A stretch of DNA of 62,176 nt from Chloroflexota bacterium (GTDB lineage Bacteria > Chloroflexota > Dehalococcoidia > Lucifugimonadales > UBA3495), in the NCBI GenBank assembly GCA_028873965.1, contig JAPPMU010000017.1, positions 1-62,176 of the forward strand. Reading direction: 5' to 3'. This document shows, one piece after another, positions 34,457 through 42,241 of the stretch; position 1 is the first letter of the stretch; every line of letters begins with the position of its first letter. Below the pieces are notes generated by a model that had not been told where the DNA came from, did not search any database, and saw only the letters and a program-made list of their open reading frames with translations. A program made the translations under genes and the position numbers.

Positions 34457-34916
34457 CGGTCATAGCAGGCGCCCAGTCCCACCTTGCTGCGGGACACCGA
34501 CAGGCTGGCCAGATACAAGACTCGCTTGATCCTGGTGCGTCCGCCCGTGTGGCCCGATAGCCCCGCTTCCAACCACTGACTCCGGACCAGGGCGCCGGCC
34601 CGGCCGACTTGGGACAGCCGGTTCTTCTCCTGGGTCCGCTGCGTCACCGGCTGATCCCGTGGCCCCAGCAACTCCAGCAACAGGCTGGGGTCAGCCTCCT
34701 GGGCCAGCGTGGCGGGCGGTTGGAAGACCCGGCCATACCGGGACAACACCACCGCGTCCAAGCCGTCGGTCTTGGCCCGGTAACCGCCTTGGCCTGGTAA
34801 CCGCAGGCCCGGGCAAAGTCCCGCACCTGATTGGGATGGGTGTTGGCAAAACGCCGCGCTTTGCCTTCGTCCACCGACACGTCCAGTCGCCCTTTGCCCA
34901 CGTCGATCCCCGCCAT
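34452..34916 (-). pseudogene. IS110-family transposase relic
   Basis: The start 'MAGIDVGKGRLDVSVDEGKA' (34916 leftwards) is the DEDD-type N-terminus of IS110 transposases, followed by 'NQVRDFARACGY'. The frame is then broken by a 17-base imperfect tandem duplication (34771-34787 and 34788-34804, core CTTGGCC-GGTAACCG). The other frame continues with 'AKTDGLDAVVLSRYGRVFQP' and 'QRTQEKNRLSQ'. Next comes a deletion to the C-terminal part 'RTRIKRVLYLASLSVSRSKV'. About half of the normal 320-350 residues remain. The 3' end runs into a family B repeat. It cannot encode an active recombinase. Confidence 0.82.
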
Positions 34917-35017
34917 GGCTCGGCTCAGCTGTCGCCTCCGTCTGACCCTATGGGATAATGGCGGCGGCGCGGCTCTCCACACTGGTCATGCGGGTCTGGT
35001 TCCCGTCTATCCCTTCG

Positions 35018-35047
35018 GAGCGGCCCGGCGCCTTCCGGGCCCAGCTC
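35018..35047 (-). other. Strong hairpin upstream of the IS110 relic
   Basis: GAGCGGCCCGG pairs with CCGGGCC-(CA)-GCTC around a CGCCTT loop, leaving only two bulged bases. It lies about 100 bases upstream of the transposase start, in the element's non-coding end. IS110-group elements encode their bridge RNA in this region, so it could be a bridge-RNA relic, or simply an element end or a terminator. Confidence 0.4.
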
Positions 35048-35162
35048 ACCCTATGACAGACGACGCGCCCCTCCCCCTATCACGCAAATTGGCCCATCTA
35101 CGGGACATCTGCAACATACAAATGACAGGTTTGCGGAAACTGGGTTACGCGTGAGCGTGAGC

Positions 35163-36284
35163 ATGAGCGATCGACCAAACGGCAACGGCGCATCCGGCCG
35201 CTTTACGGTGAGCCTGGGCGACTTTCGCACGGAGCTTGACTTTGCGGTTGACGCCGGGCGCATCCTGGTGCTCTTCGGACCGTCGGGAGCGGGCAAGACC
35301 ACGGCGTTGCGGACCATTGCCGGCCTGGTGCGGCCCGACGCCGGGCACATCGAGATAGCGAGCCGCACGGTGTACGCGGACGGAAACGGCGCCGGCGGGC
35401 GGCCGGTCTGGGTGCAACCGCATCGCCGGGGCGTGGGCTACGTGACGCAGCAGAACCACCTGTTCCCCCACCTGACCGTGCGCCGGAACATCGCCTACGG
35501 CCTGCGGGAACGAGGCAGCGATGCGGCTCAGCAACGTGTTGCCGAACTGCTGGAACGGCTGCGGTTGGACGGGCTGGAGAACCGGCGGGTCTGGCAGCTG
35601 TCGGGCGGGCAACAGCAACGGGCGGCGCTGGCCCGGGCGCTGGCTCCCCGGCCCGACCTGCTGCTGCTGGACGAGCCCTTCGCCGCGCTGGACATGGAGC
35701 TGCGACGGGAGCTGGGGTCGGAGTTGCGCGCGACGGTGCGCCAGTTCGACGTGCCGGTGATCTTGGTGACCCACAGCCGGGAGGAGGCCCTGGCCCTGGG
35801 CGACGAGGTGCAGATCATCGACTCTGGCGTGACCGTGGCATCGGGGCCGCCCCTGACCGTGCTGGAGCAGCCCGGGCGCGGCCGCGTGGCTCGGCTGGTG
35901 GGGGTGGAGAACCTGCTGGAGATGCGTGTGTCGGCGCGGCTGCCCCAGGACGGCACCATGGTCTGCGCTGCTGCGGACCGCCTGCTGGAGACCCCACTGG
36001 CGGACGGCTGCGCGGTGGGCGATCCGGTAACCGTCGGGATCCGGGCGTCTGACATCATCCTGGCGGCGGGGCCGCTGCCGGAATCGTCGGCGCGAAACAC
36101 CTGGGCCGGCGTAGTGTCGGAGGTGGCGCTGCGGCCGCCGGGCTACGAGGTGACGCTGGACTGCGATGGGGTGCCGCTGCGCTGCCACATCACGGGGACG
36201 TCGATGGAGGCGATGGGAATCGCGACCGGGCTGCCGGTGTGGGCAATCTTCAAGGCATCATCGTGCTTCCTGCTGAGCGATTAG
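35163..36284 (+). CDS. ABC transporter ATP-binding protein, ModC/PotA-like
   Basis: This 373-residue ATPase resembles ModC/CysA-type importers for small anions or metals. It has Walker A 'GPSGAGKTT' (residues 39-47), a Q-loop 'GYVTQQNHLFPHLTV', signature 'LSGGQQQRAALARAL', Walker B 'LLLLDEPFAALD' and a switch His in 'VILVTHSREEAL'. The C-terminal 130 residues form a TOBE/MOP-like regulatory domain ('GDPVTVGIRASDIILA'). The ATG at 35163 is preferred; in-frame GTG codons at 35151 and 35157 are possible. No permease or binding protein is adjacent, and the upstream side is occupied by the IS110 relic, so it may be an orphan left by a rearrangement. Confidence 0.85.
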   Translation: MSDRPNGNGASGRFTVSLGDFRTELDFAVDAGRILVLFGPSGAGKTTALRTIAGLVRPDAGHIEIASRTVYADGNGAGGRPVWVQPHRRGVGYVTQQNHLFPHLTVRRNIAYGLRERGSDAAQQRVAELLERLRLDGLENRRVWQLSGGQQQRAALARALAPRPDLLLLDEPFAALDMELRRELGSELRATVRQFDVPVILVTHSREEALALGDEVQIIDSGVTVASGPPLTVLEQPGRGRVARLVGVENLLEMRVSARLPQDGTMVCAAADRLLETPLADGCAVGDPVTVGIRASDIILAAGPLPESSARNTWAGVVSEVALRPPGYEVTLDCDGVPLRCHITGTSMEAMGIATGLPVWAIFKASSCFLLSD

Positions 36285-36357
36285 GTGCCTGCAGTAGAAG
36301 CTGAACCTCATCGTAAGGGCTATAATCTCCGCGACGCTAATCGGAGGGTTATTGCCG

Positions 36358-37020
36358 ATGCCTGGTTACAAGGGGATTTTGTTCGACATGGACGGAGTGC
36401 TGGTGGACAGCGAGCCGCTGTTCCACAAGGCGGTGAACGTGATGGTGGTGCGTTGCGGCGCCGCGCCGATCACGGAAGAAGAGAACAACCGCCACCTGCT
36501 GGGCACGACGGTGGAGGAGACCTGGGTGCGGGTCAAGGAACTGCGCGGGATACCGCAGACGCCGGCTGAGCTGCTGGCCGGCTACAACGAGGTGGTGAAG
36601 GACGTGCTGCGCTCCGACCTGGTCGCGCGGCCGGGAGTGCGGGAGTTGATTGCCGAAGCGCAGCGACGGGGCCTGCCCATCGCGGTGGCGTCGTCGTCGC
36701 TGCGGGAGTGGGTGAACCTGAAGCTGTCGGTGATCGGGCTGACCGAGGCCTTCCCGGTCAGGCTGGGCGGAGACGACATCGAAAACGGGAAGCCGGCCCC
36801 CGACATCTACATCAAGGCGGCGCGGTTGCTCGGTCTGGAGGCCACGGAGTGCGTGGCGATTGAAGACTCGCCGATTGGCCTGGCGGCGGCCAGCGCGTCG
36901 GGAGCCTACACCGTGTGCACGCTGACCGATTCCACGCGCCACCTGGACCTCTCGGCGGCGGACGTGATCATCGAGAACCTGGAGCACTTCGACTACGGGC
37001 TGCTAGCGGAGGCAAACTAG
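36358..37020 (+). CDS. HAD-superfamily hydrolase (beta-phosphoglucomutase-like)
   Basis: This 220-residue enzyme is a HAD phosphatase or phosphomutase with a small helical cap. The nucleophile motif is 'LFDMDGVLVDSEP' (Asp10, Asp12), motif II is 'IAVASSS', motif III includes the Lys of 'GKPAPDIY' and motif IV is 'CVAIEDSPIGLAAA'. GGAGGG lies before the ATG at 36358. A perfect TATAAT at 36321 may be a -10 box, but no matching -35 is seen. The sequence suggests beta-phosphoglucomutase or a sugar-phosphate phosphatase; the substrate cannot be fixed. Confidence 0.9.
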   Translation: MPGYKGILFDMDGVLVDSEPLFHKAVNVMVVRCGAAPITEEENNRHLLGTTVEETWVRVKELRGIPQTPAELLAGYNEVVKDVLRSDLVARPGVRELIAEAQRRGLPIAVASSSLREWVNLKLSVIGLTEAFPVRLGGDDIENGKPAPDIYIKAARLLGLEATECVAIEDSPIGLAAASASGAYTVCTLTDSTRHLDLSAADVIIENLEHFDYGLLAEAN

Positions 37021-37032
37021 ACCCACTCGCGT

Positions 37033-37075
37033 ACCACGCGGTTGCGCAATTGCCGTGCTGCGCTTGCAATGACGA
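37033..37075. repeat. Degenerate half copy of repeat family B
   Basis: The segment contains GCAATTGCCGTGCTGCGCTTG followed by CAATGACGAG (core GCTTGCAATGACGAG), resembling the right arm of family B, in the gap after the HAD gene. Confidence 0.6.
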
Positions 37076-37106
37076 GCTGCGTGTGCACGTGAGGGGCTCT
37101 GTTGCA

Positions 37107-37697
37107 TTAGCATAATTGGACTGCTGGAGCGTGTTCCAAGCATCGGCGACAAACCCTGCGCCCATAGACATTGCCGGTGAAATCCTCGTCGCGCGCCATT
37201 TTTCGCAGCACATCCCAATCTTGTGTGCTGTAAAACTTGATACCGTTGTACCCGCAAGCAGTACCAGGCCGTCCGCCCGGATTAAACAACAGCGCAGTGG
37301 AGTGATGGAAAACGCGCTGCATTTCTGCCTCGTATTGTTCTTCCTCTCGTCGCAACTCCGAAAACGTCTTTTGGGGCCGGACGACATTGATTAATTGGTC
37401 AAAGACCCCAATCATGGCCTCTACGCGGTCAGTTCCCGCCCGGAGAGATGCTTGGATACGTTCCTCGTTGTACTGCGCCTCTTTCCGAGTCCCAAATGGC
37501 AATGCCATGCGGACACGGAAAGACCCTTTGCCAGCGGTGGCCTCAGACAAGCCCGCCGCGTGTTCGGACCAACGCGCAGCCGGTGCGTTGGTGTGCCCCA
37601 CGTAAAACGTCCCATCGTCAAACTGGAGCACGTATGAAAAGAAGAACGCGGGGTTGGCTTTTTCATCTGCCCTGTTCATGCGGTCGCTATTCGTCAT
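37107..37697 (-). CDS. GIY-YIG-like nuclease domain protein
   Basis: This 196-residue protein starts with a GIY-YIG-like domain: 'FSYVLQFDDGTFYVGHT' supplies the two short motifs (SYV and YVG), followed by an Arg in 'APAARWSEHAAG' and an acidic helix 'EAQYNEERIQASL'. The rest, about residues 90-196, is unfamiliar and ends with the cysteine-containing 'GRRVCRRCLEHAPAVQLC'. Start codons at 37697 and 37682 are both possible. It stands alone between a repeat and the SCO1664-like gene. It could be a homing-type or restriction-like nuclease, or a repair protein. Confidence 0.65.
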   Translation of the reverse strand: MTNSDRMNRADEKANPAFFFSYVLQFDDGTFYVGHTNAPAARWSEHAAGLSEATAGKGSFRVRMALPFGTRKEAQYNEERIQASLRAGTDRVEAMIGVFDQLINVVRPQKTFSELRREEEQYEAEMQRVFHHSTALLFNPGGRPGTACGYNGIKFYSTQDWDVLRKMARDEDFTGNVYGRRVCRRCLEHAPAVQLC

Positions 37698-37776
37698 CGT
37701 TATTCGTTCATCTCCTTGTTTTCAGTTTCTTGAGTGGAACCCTACCCCGCTGATGCAACAGAACCCGCGAGCAGAA

Positions 37777-38508
37777 CTACCCCCGTCGCCGGCGCCGGCG
37801 ATACCCCGGAAGGCCGGGGTAGGTGCCTTCCTGCAACACCCATTGGAGCCGCTGCATCAGGGCGCGGGCCTCGGCGGCGTCCATCATGGACAATAGCTCG
37901 GCCACGTCGCCCGTTGGCGCCAGCAGTTGCCCGCACAGGCTGCGCAGGGGCTCCAGCAGGCGATCAGGGATGGGTTCGTCGGCGAAATCCCAGATGGCGG
38001 TGCGGATCTTGGTGTCCGCGTGGAAGGTCAGGCCGTGGTCGATGCCCCACAGCTTGCCGTCGGGGGCGCGGATGACGTGCTCCGGCTTGCGGTCGGTGTT
38101 GTTGGCGACCAGGTCGAAGCAGCAGATCGTGCGCAGCTGATCCGCGTCGCAGTCGCTCAGTTCCTCACGCGTGATGGTGTAGTAATTTTCCCGGGGGTTG
38201 TGGTCAACGTAGAGCTGGACGGAGCCGATCCCGCCCGGACCTTCGCGGATGATGGTGAGCGGGATGAAGTCCCAACCGAGGATGTGGCTGAGCAGGTAGG
38301 CCGCGTATTCGCGCTTGTACAGGGTGCCGGAGGGGAAATCCCACAGGGGCCATTCGCCCTGCCTGGGCTTGTAAATCGCCAGGGCGTAACGATCTTGCAG
38401 CGAGATCTCGGCCAGGTAGGTGTAGTTAGAACCCTGCCGGGTCAGGTCGCAGCTCAGGATCTCCCCGTGCCGCAGCAGGTCAAGGTCGGATGGCCCGTCG
38501 GTGACCAC
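37777..38508 (-). CDS. SCO1664-family protein (PI3/4-kinase-like fold)
   Basis: This 243-residue protein matches the SCO1664 family, distant relatives of phosphatidylinositol 3/4-kinases. Typical stretches are 'IYKPRQGEWPLWDFPSGTL', 'REYAAYLLSHILGWDFIP', 'CCFDLVANNTDRKPEHV' (catalytic Asp and Asn) and 'LWGIDHGLTFHADTKIRT'. The function is unknown. It lies next to a DUF3090 gene, the pairing seen in actinobacteria and Chloroflexota. The C-terminus ends in a run of arginines encoded in GC-rich sequence. Confidence 0.88.
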   Translation of the reverse strand: MVTDGPSDLDLLRHGEILSCDLTRQGSNYTYLAEISLQDRYALAIYKPRQGEWPLWDFPSGTLYKREYAAYLLSHILGWDFIPLTIIREGPGGIGSVQLYVDHNPRENYYTITREELSDCDADQLRTICCFDLVANNTDRKPEHVIRAPDGKLWGIDHGLTFHADTKIRTAIWDFADEPIPDRLLEPLRSLCGQLLAPTGDVAELLSMMDAAEARALMQRLQWVLQEGTYPGLPGYRRRRRRG

Positions 38509-38532
38509 GGGAACAAGCAGCCGGCCGACCGG

Positions 38533-39066
38533 CTAGCCGGTTTCAAATACGGCGTGGCCGTTGGCGCGGGCGCAGCGGTGGCCGTCGGGATCGATGGGCG
38601 CGCCGCACAGGAAGCATGGGGGGCGACCGGCGGCGCAGATTCGCAACGCCTGGTCGGCCAGCGCTGACGACTGGTCCATGGTCATCCAGAAACTCACGGA
38701 CGTCTGGGCGCCGGCGTCCGGGTCGTCCTCGTCGCCCTCGTAGGCCTGGATGACGAAGCAGTTCGCTTCCCTATCGTATTCCAACTGCATCTGGCGGGCG
38801 CGAAAGTCCTGCTCCAGGGGATCGCCCATCCAGGGGCTCTCGCCGGGAGTGCTTTCCTTATCGCCCACGGCCTCGCCCAGCTGCTTCACGGCCTGCTGGA
38901 GATACAGCGCCAATTGCAACAGCTGCTCTTTTTCGAGCCAGATGAAGGACTGCGCTCTCCCGGCCTCCGCCACCAGCCGGAAGGTGCGCTGACCGGGACG
39001 CCCAAAGGTTTCGGCGGACACGGACTGAGCCGCGCCCATCTTATAGCGGACTTCGCGTTCTGCCAT
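38533..39066 (-). CDS. DUF3090 family protein
   Basis: This 177-residue protein is of the DUF3090 family. The N-terminal half has 'GQRTFRLVAEAGRAQSFIWLEKEQL', readable as 'TFRLVAEAGRAQSFIWLEK', and the C-terminus has the zinc-ribbon-like 'PPCFLCGAPIDPDGHRCARA' followed by 'NGH'. It is upstream of the SCO1664-like gene on the same strand with a 24-base gap, so the two are probably co-expressed. No activity has been established for the family. Confidence 0.9.
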   Translation of the reverse strand: MAEREVRYKMGAAQSVSAETFGRPGQRTFRLVAEAGRAQSFIWLEKEQLLQLALYLQQAVKQLGEAVGDKESTPGESPWMGDPLEQDFRARQMQLEYDREANCFVIQAYEGDEDDPDAGAQTSVSFWMTMDQSSALADQALRICAAGRPPCFLCGAPIDPDGHRCARANGHAVFETG

Positions 39067-39120
39067 GCGGCTATGATAGTCGCCGACTCTTAAGCTGGCA
39101 AGTGGCGATCTGCCCTGCCC

Positions 39121-40248
39121 TCAATCCTTCAGCGCCGGTATCACTTCCTTGCCGAACAGCTCTATTGACCGCATGGTGTCCGCGTGCGAGAGCTGCCCGC
39201 CCTGCGCTTCCAGCAGGATGGAGCCGATGCCCAGCTCGTCGCGGATGTGGCGCAGCTTCTTGATGACGGTGTCGGGGCTGCCCACCACCAGGTGGTAGCG
39301 GTCCTGAAGCTCCTGGTACGACATCTCGTGCAGTGGCGTTGGTCGGCGGGCCGCCACCGCCGCGGCGCCGGCCCGGGACGTGTAACCCGGAGGCGACCAG
39401 TACTCGCGGGGGCCGCGCAGGGGATAGTTCATGCGCCACAGGAACGCCTTGCCCGACTCCTGCGCCTTTTCGTCGGTGTCGTTGACGTGGGCGCAGATCA
39501 TGAAGGCGAACTTCTCGGGCCCGGGCTCCCAGCCGTCGGCCGCGGCGTACTCGCGGTAGCGGGCGAACAGGTTCTTGGCGACGTCCAGCGGGGTCAGGAA
39601 GGCGGCGTAGGTGTAGCGGTGCCGCGCCGTCCACTGGACGGTCTCGGGGCTGCCGGTGCCGGGGACCCACACCGGCGGGTGCGGCTTCTGGATGGGCAGC
39701 ATCCACGGGTTCACCGCGCGGTAGTGGTAGTGGTTGCCCTCCCAGCGGAAGGGACCGGGCGTGGTCCAGGTCTTCACCACCAGGTCGTGGCACTCCTCGA
39801 ACCGCTCGCGGTTGTGGATGGGGTTGGTGTTGTTGGCCCAGGACTCGATGCCGATGCCGCGCACGAAGCCGGAGATGATGCGGCCGCCTGAAATCACGTC
39901 CAACAGGGCGATCTCCTCGGCCAGGCGCACCGGATTGTCCGACGTGGGGAGCATGTTGCCCAGCATCAGGATCTTGGCCCGTTTGGTGATCCGCGCCAGG
40001 ATGCCGCCGGTGATGTTCACCTCAACGTCCATGCACGACGGTGTGTTGTGGTGCTCGTTGATCATCAGGCCGTCGAATCCCATCTCCTCGGCGTGCTGGT
40101 ATTCGTCCAGGTAGCGGTTCATCAGGCCGCTGGCGGTCTGGGGGTCGAAGTAGGTGTTGGGGAAGGTGAGCCGCATGGACGGGAACTTCTCGGCCTCCGA
40201 CTCCGGGAACTCGGCGTAGGGCATCTCGGTGAAGTAGAAAACGTCCAT
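39121..40248 (-). CDS. LLM-class flavin-dependent oxidoreductase
   Basis: This 375-residue protein is a luciferase-like monooxygenase with 'MDVFYFTEMPYAEFPESEAE' at the N-terminus, 'FDGLMINEHHNTPSCMDVEV', 'GNMLPTSDNPVRLAEEIALLD' (core 'PVRLAEEIALLD'), 'GGRIISGFVRGIGIE' and 'HPPVWVPGTGSPETVQW'. It differs clearly from the LLM enzyme at 16597, so the two likely act on different substrates. The C-terminal 'IELFGKEVIPALKD' is typical of the class. The reaction is a flavin-dependent oxidation; the substrate is unknown. Confidence 0.9.
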   Translation of the reverse strand: MDVFYFTEMPYAEFPESEAEKFPSMRLTFPNTYFDPQTASGLMNRYLDEYQHAEEMGFDGLMINEHHNTPSCMDVEVNITGGILARITKRAKILMLGNMLPTSDNPVRLAEEIALLDVISGGRIISGFVRGIGIESWANNTNPIHNRERFEECHDLVVKTWTTPGPFRWEGNHYHYRAVNPWMLPIQKPHPPVWVPGTGSPETVQWTARHRYTYAAFLTPLDVAKNLFARYREYAAADGWEPGPEKFAFMICAHVNDTDEKAQESGKAFLWRMNYPLRGPREYWSPPGYTSRAGAAAVAARRPTPLHEMSYQELQDRYHLVVGSPDTVIKKLRHIRDELGIGSILLEAQGGQLSHADTMRSIELFGKEVIPALKD

Positions 40249-40269
40249 CAGTTTGCCTCCTGCTTGGGG

Positions 40270-40866
40270 TCAGTCGCCGGCGTCGCCGTTTCGCACTGCG
40301 GCCAGAAAGCCGGCGAAACTGGGGCTGCGCTGGGCAATGGTCTGCGCATCCAGGGTTTTTGCGATTTCTTCCGACACGGTGGAGGTGTAAGTTTTCGTCC
40401 CCAACAACTGCATCAGGTGATGCTTGGGATTTTCAATCCGGTCAGGTTGATTTGGGTTAACATTGCCCACGTCGCGTCCCAGATAGACCCTGAGATTTCC
40501 AGCGTCGGCGAAGTACCAAGCTTCGAGATGCCATTGGGCGTAGGCGTACAAGAGACTGGGAACGTGCCGCTCGACATTTGCGCGCTGCAAGCCCTCTTGC
40601 AACGGGCGCAAAACATCCTCAGTTGTCTTGCCGTCTGTGTCAATTAGCACCACGTATTTGTCGGGGGTTTCCTCCGTGAAATCATACAGAGAGTCGTAAA
40701 TTATGGAAGCCACTATGCTGGGCAGGAGTTTTCGGTTTCGATCAGGTATACGCACTTCCACTGCAATCCCTTCCGCGCTCAGATGCGTCAGCAAGTGCGG
40801 CAAGGCCATTTGTTCCGTGCGACCTGATGCGATGACCAGAACTCGTTTCACCATATCCGCTACCAT
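40270..40866 (-). CDS. DUF4276/TOPRIM-like protein, partner of an AAA ATPase
   Basis: This 198-residue protein resembles DUF4276 proteins, which look like TOPRIM-type nuclease domains. A Glu follows the first strand ('VLVIASGRTEQMALPHLL') and a D-x-D motif is in 'KYVVLIDTDGKTTED'. A conserved 'YAQWHLEAWYFAD' stretch follows. Its start overlaps the stop of the AAA ATPase gene by seven bases, or it begins at the in-frame ATG at 40854. The pair resembles OLD/AbiL-type systems in which ATPase and nuclease are separate proteins. A second such pair is at 59688-61540. Confidence 0.72.
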   Translation of the reverse strand: MVADMVKRVLVIASGRTEQMALPHLLTHLSAEGIAVEVRIPDRNRKLLPSIVASIIYDSLYDFTEETPDKYVVLIDTDGKTTEDVLRPLQEGLQRANVERHVPSLLYAYAQWHLEAWYFADAGNLRVYLGRDVGNVNPNQPDRIENPKHHLMQLLGTKTYTSTVSEEIAKTLDAQTIAQRSPSFAGFLAAVRNGDAGD

Positions 40867-41993
40867 CCAAATCCCTTGGTTTCATGATGCTGCCCCAAGC
40901 TGAATCCTGATGCCTCCAGCGCTTTGCGCACCCCTTCCGGGTTAGCCTCGGGTTGAACTAGCGTGCCGCGAATTTCATCGCGCTTGACCACATTGACGGC
41001 AGCGGGGTCATCCAGAAAATCCAGCAGGAGGGGGGAGTGCGTGGTAATCAGCATTTGAATGCGGCCCTGCGCTCCTGCAACGTGCTGAACGAAGTTGAAC
41101 AGGGCCGTTGGGTGTACGTAGTTTTCGGGTTCTTCTATTCCAATCAACGCAGTTTCGGGATGACCGTAGAGCGCGGTCATCAGCGCCAGCATGCGCAGCG
41201 TCCCGCTGGAAACCCCCATCTGGTTCACTGAGAATTGCAGGCCGGGTTCGCGCTGCACAAAATAGAAGCGATCTTCGGACTCTCGCGGTTCGATCCCGTC
41301 CGGCAGCCCAACTATGGAACGGGTTGCATCCACTACTCGTTCGAAAATCTCCGGCGACAAACGCTTCAAGGCATATAGCGTCTCGCCGAGATTCCGTCCA
41401 TAAGGATCAAATCCTCCGGTATCGGGCAGGTTCCAGTCTCGCCGCAGCAGGAAGGGGCTGGGGTCGAAGAAACCCCATCTCCCGACGAACTCCGCGACTT
41501 GGCGGGCTGGGAAAGACGCATCCACCGCCGCCGCGGCAAGAGCGCAATCCATTGGCTCTTGCAACAGGTTCACCCGTTCCCCTTTTTCGCCAGACCACCA
41601 CCAGCCTCGGCCGGATTCGGCGCTGAGCAGCTCTATGGGTGGATGGCCGCTGGGCGTTTCGTGTACGCGCTCTACGACAGCAAAGTCGTAATCTTGCCTG
41701 ACCAACCGTACCGACCACTCAAATCGCCGTCCGTCTCCACTGTTGAAGGTAACGATAAGCTCAACCTGGCTGGCCTCCTGCCCTTTCCAGGCCAGATTAA
41801 GCATACCGCCGCGCGAGAACATCGGCCCGCGAAAATCACGTGCCCGGACCGCCTCGCTGAGAAAGCGGAGCGCGTCCAGGATGGCGCTCTTTCCCGTGGC
41901 GTTGGCGCCGATGAACACCGCGAGGTCGCCCAATTCAATGGTTGCATCCCGGATGCTGCGGTAGTTTTTTATGGTGAGCGTCGAGAGTTTCAT
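40860..41993 (-). CDS. OLD/AbiL-like AAA ATPase (SMC-type)
   Basis: This 377-residue ATPase begins 'MKLSTLTIKNYRSIRDATIE', the usual start of RecF/OLD-like AAA_15/21 proteins. Walker A is 'GANATGKS' (residues 29-36), the signature region is 'GVSSGTLRMLALMTALY' and Walker B is 'ALIGIEEPENYVHP', followed by 'MLITTHSPLLLDFLDD'. All ATPase motifs are intact. No TOPRIM domain is fused at the C-terminus; instead the next gene encodes a TOPRIM-like protein with a seven-base overlap. Such pairs are candidate phage-defence systems. Confidence 0.83.
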   Translation of the reverse strand: MKLSTLTIKNYRSIRDATIELGDLAVFIGANATGKSAILDALRFLSEAVRARDFRGPMFSRGGMLNLAWKGQEASQVELIVTFNSGDGRRFEWSVRLVRQDYDFAVVERVHETPSGHPPIELLSAESGRGWWWSGEKGERVNLLQEPMDCALAAAAVDASFPARQVAEFVGRWGFFDPSPFLLRRDWNLPDTGGFDPYGRNLGETLYALKRLSPEIFERVVDATRSIVGLPDGIEPRESEDRFYFVQREPGLQFSVNQMGVSSGTLRMLALMTALYGHPETALIGIEEPENYVHPTALFNFVQHVAGAQGRIQMLITTHSPLLLDFLDDPAAVNVVKRDEIRGTLVQPEANPEGVRKALEASGFSLGQHHETKGFGW

Positions 41994-42241
41994 CGGCCAG
42001 CCCCTTAATCGGGGCGCGAAACTTGAAACAGGAGCTTACGCGCAGTATAGCAGGTGCCAGAATAACCCTTTGCCGTCCAGATTTGGCGCGGGACGGACAC
42101 CTCAAACACGCACGGCAACAATCCGGCAGAATTGTTGACATTTTGCGGCACGCCAGCGCGCAGCCCGTAGTCGCGTGCATGATAGATTGGTCCGTCGCCG
42201 TATGATGTAATCCCGCTACTTACTGCCCCAAGGGAGCACTC

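Noticed and set aside
35052..35154. Short plus-strand frame ending at the ModC-like gene start
   Set aside because: It reads 'MTDDAPLPLSRKLAHLRD' and overlaps the possible GTG start, but it has no ribosome site or homology and partly derives from the IS110 end region.
42135..42140. TTGACA upstream of the methyltransferase gene as a promoter
   Set aside because: At 17 bases spacing the -10 position reads GCGCAG, which is not a -10 box, and no better spacing gives one.
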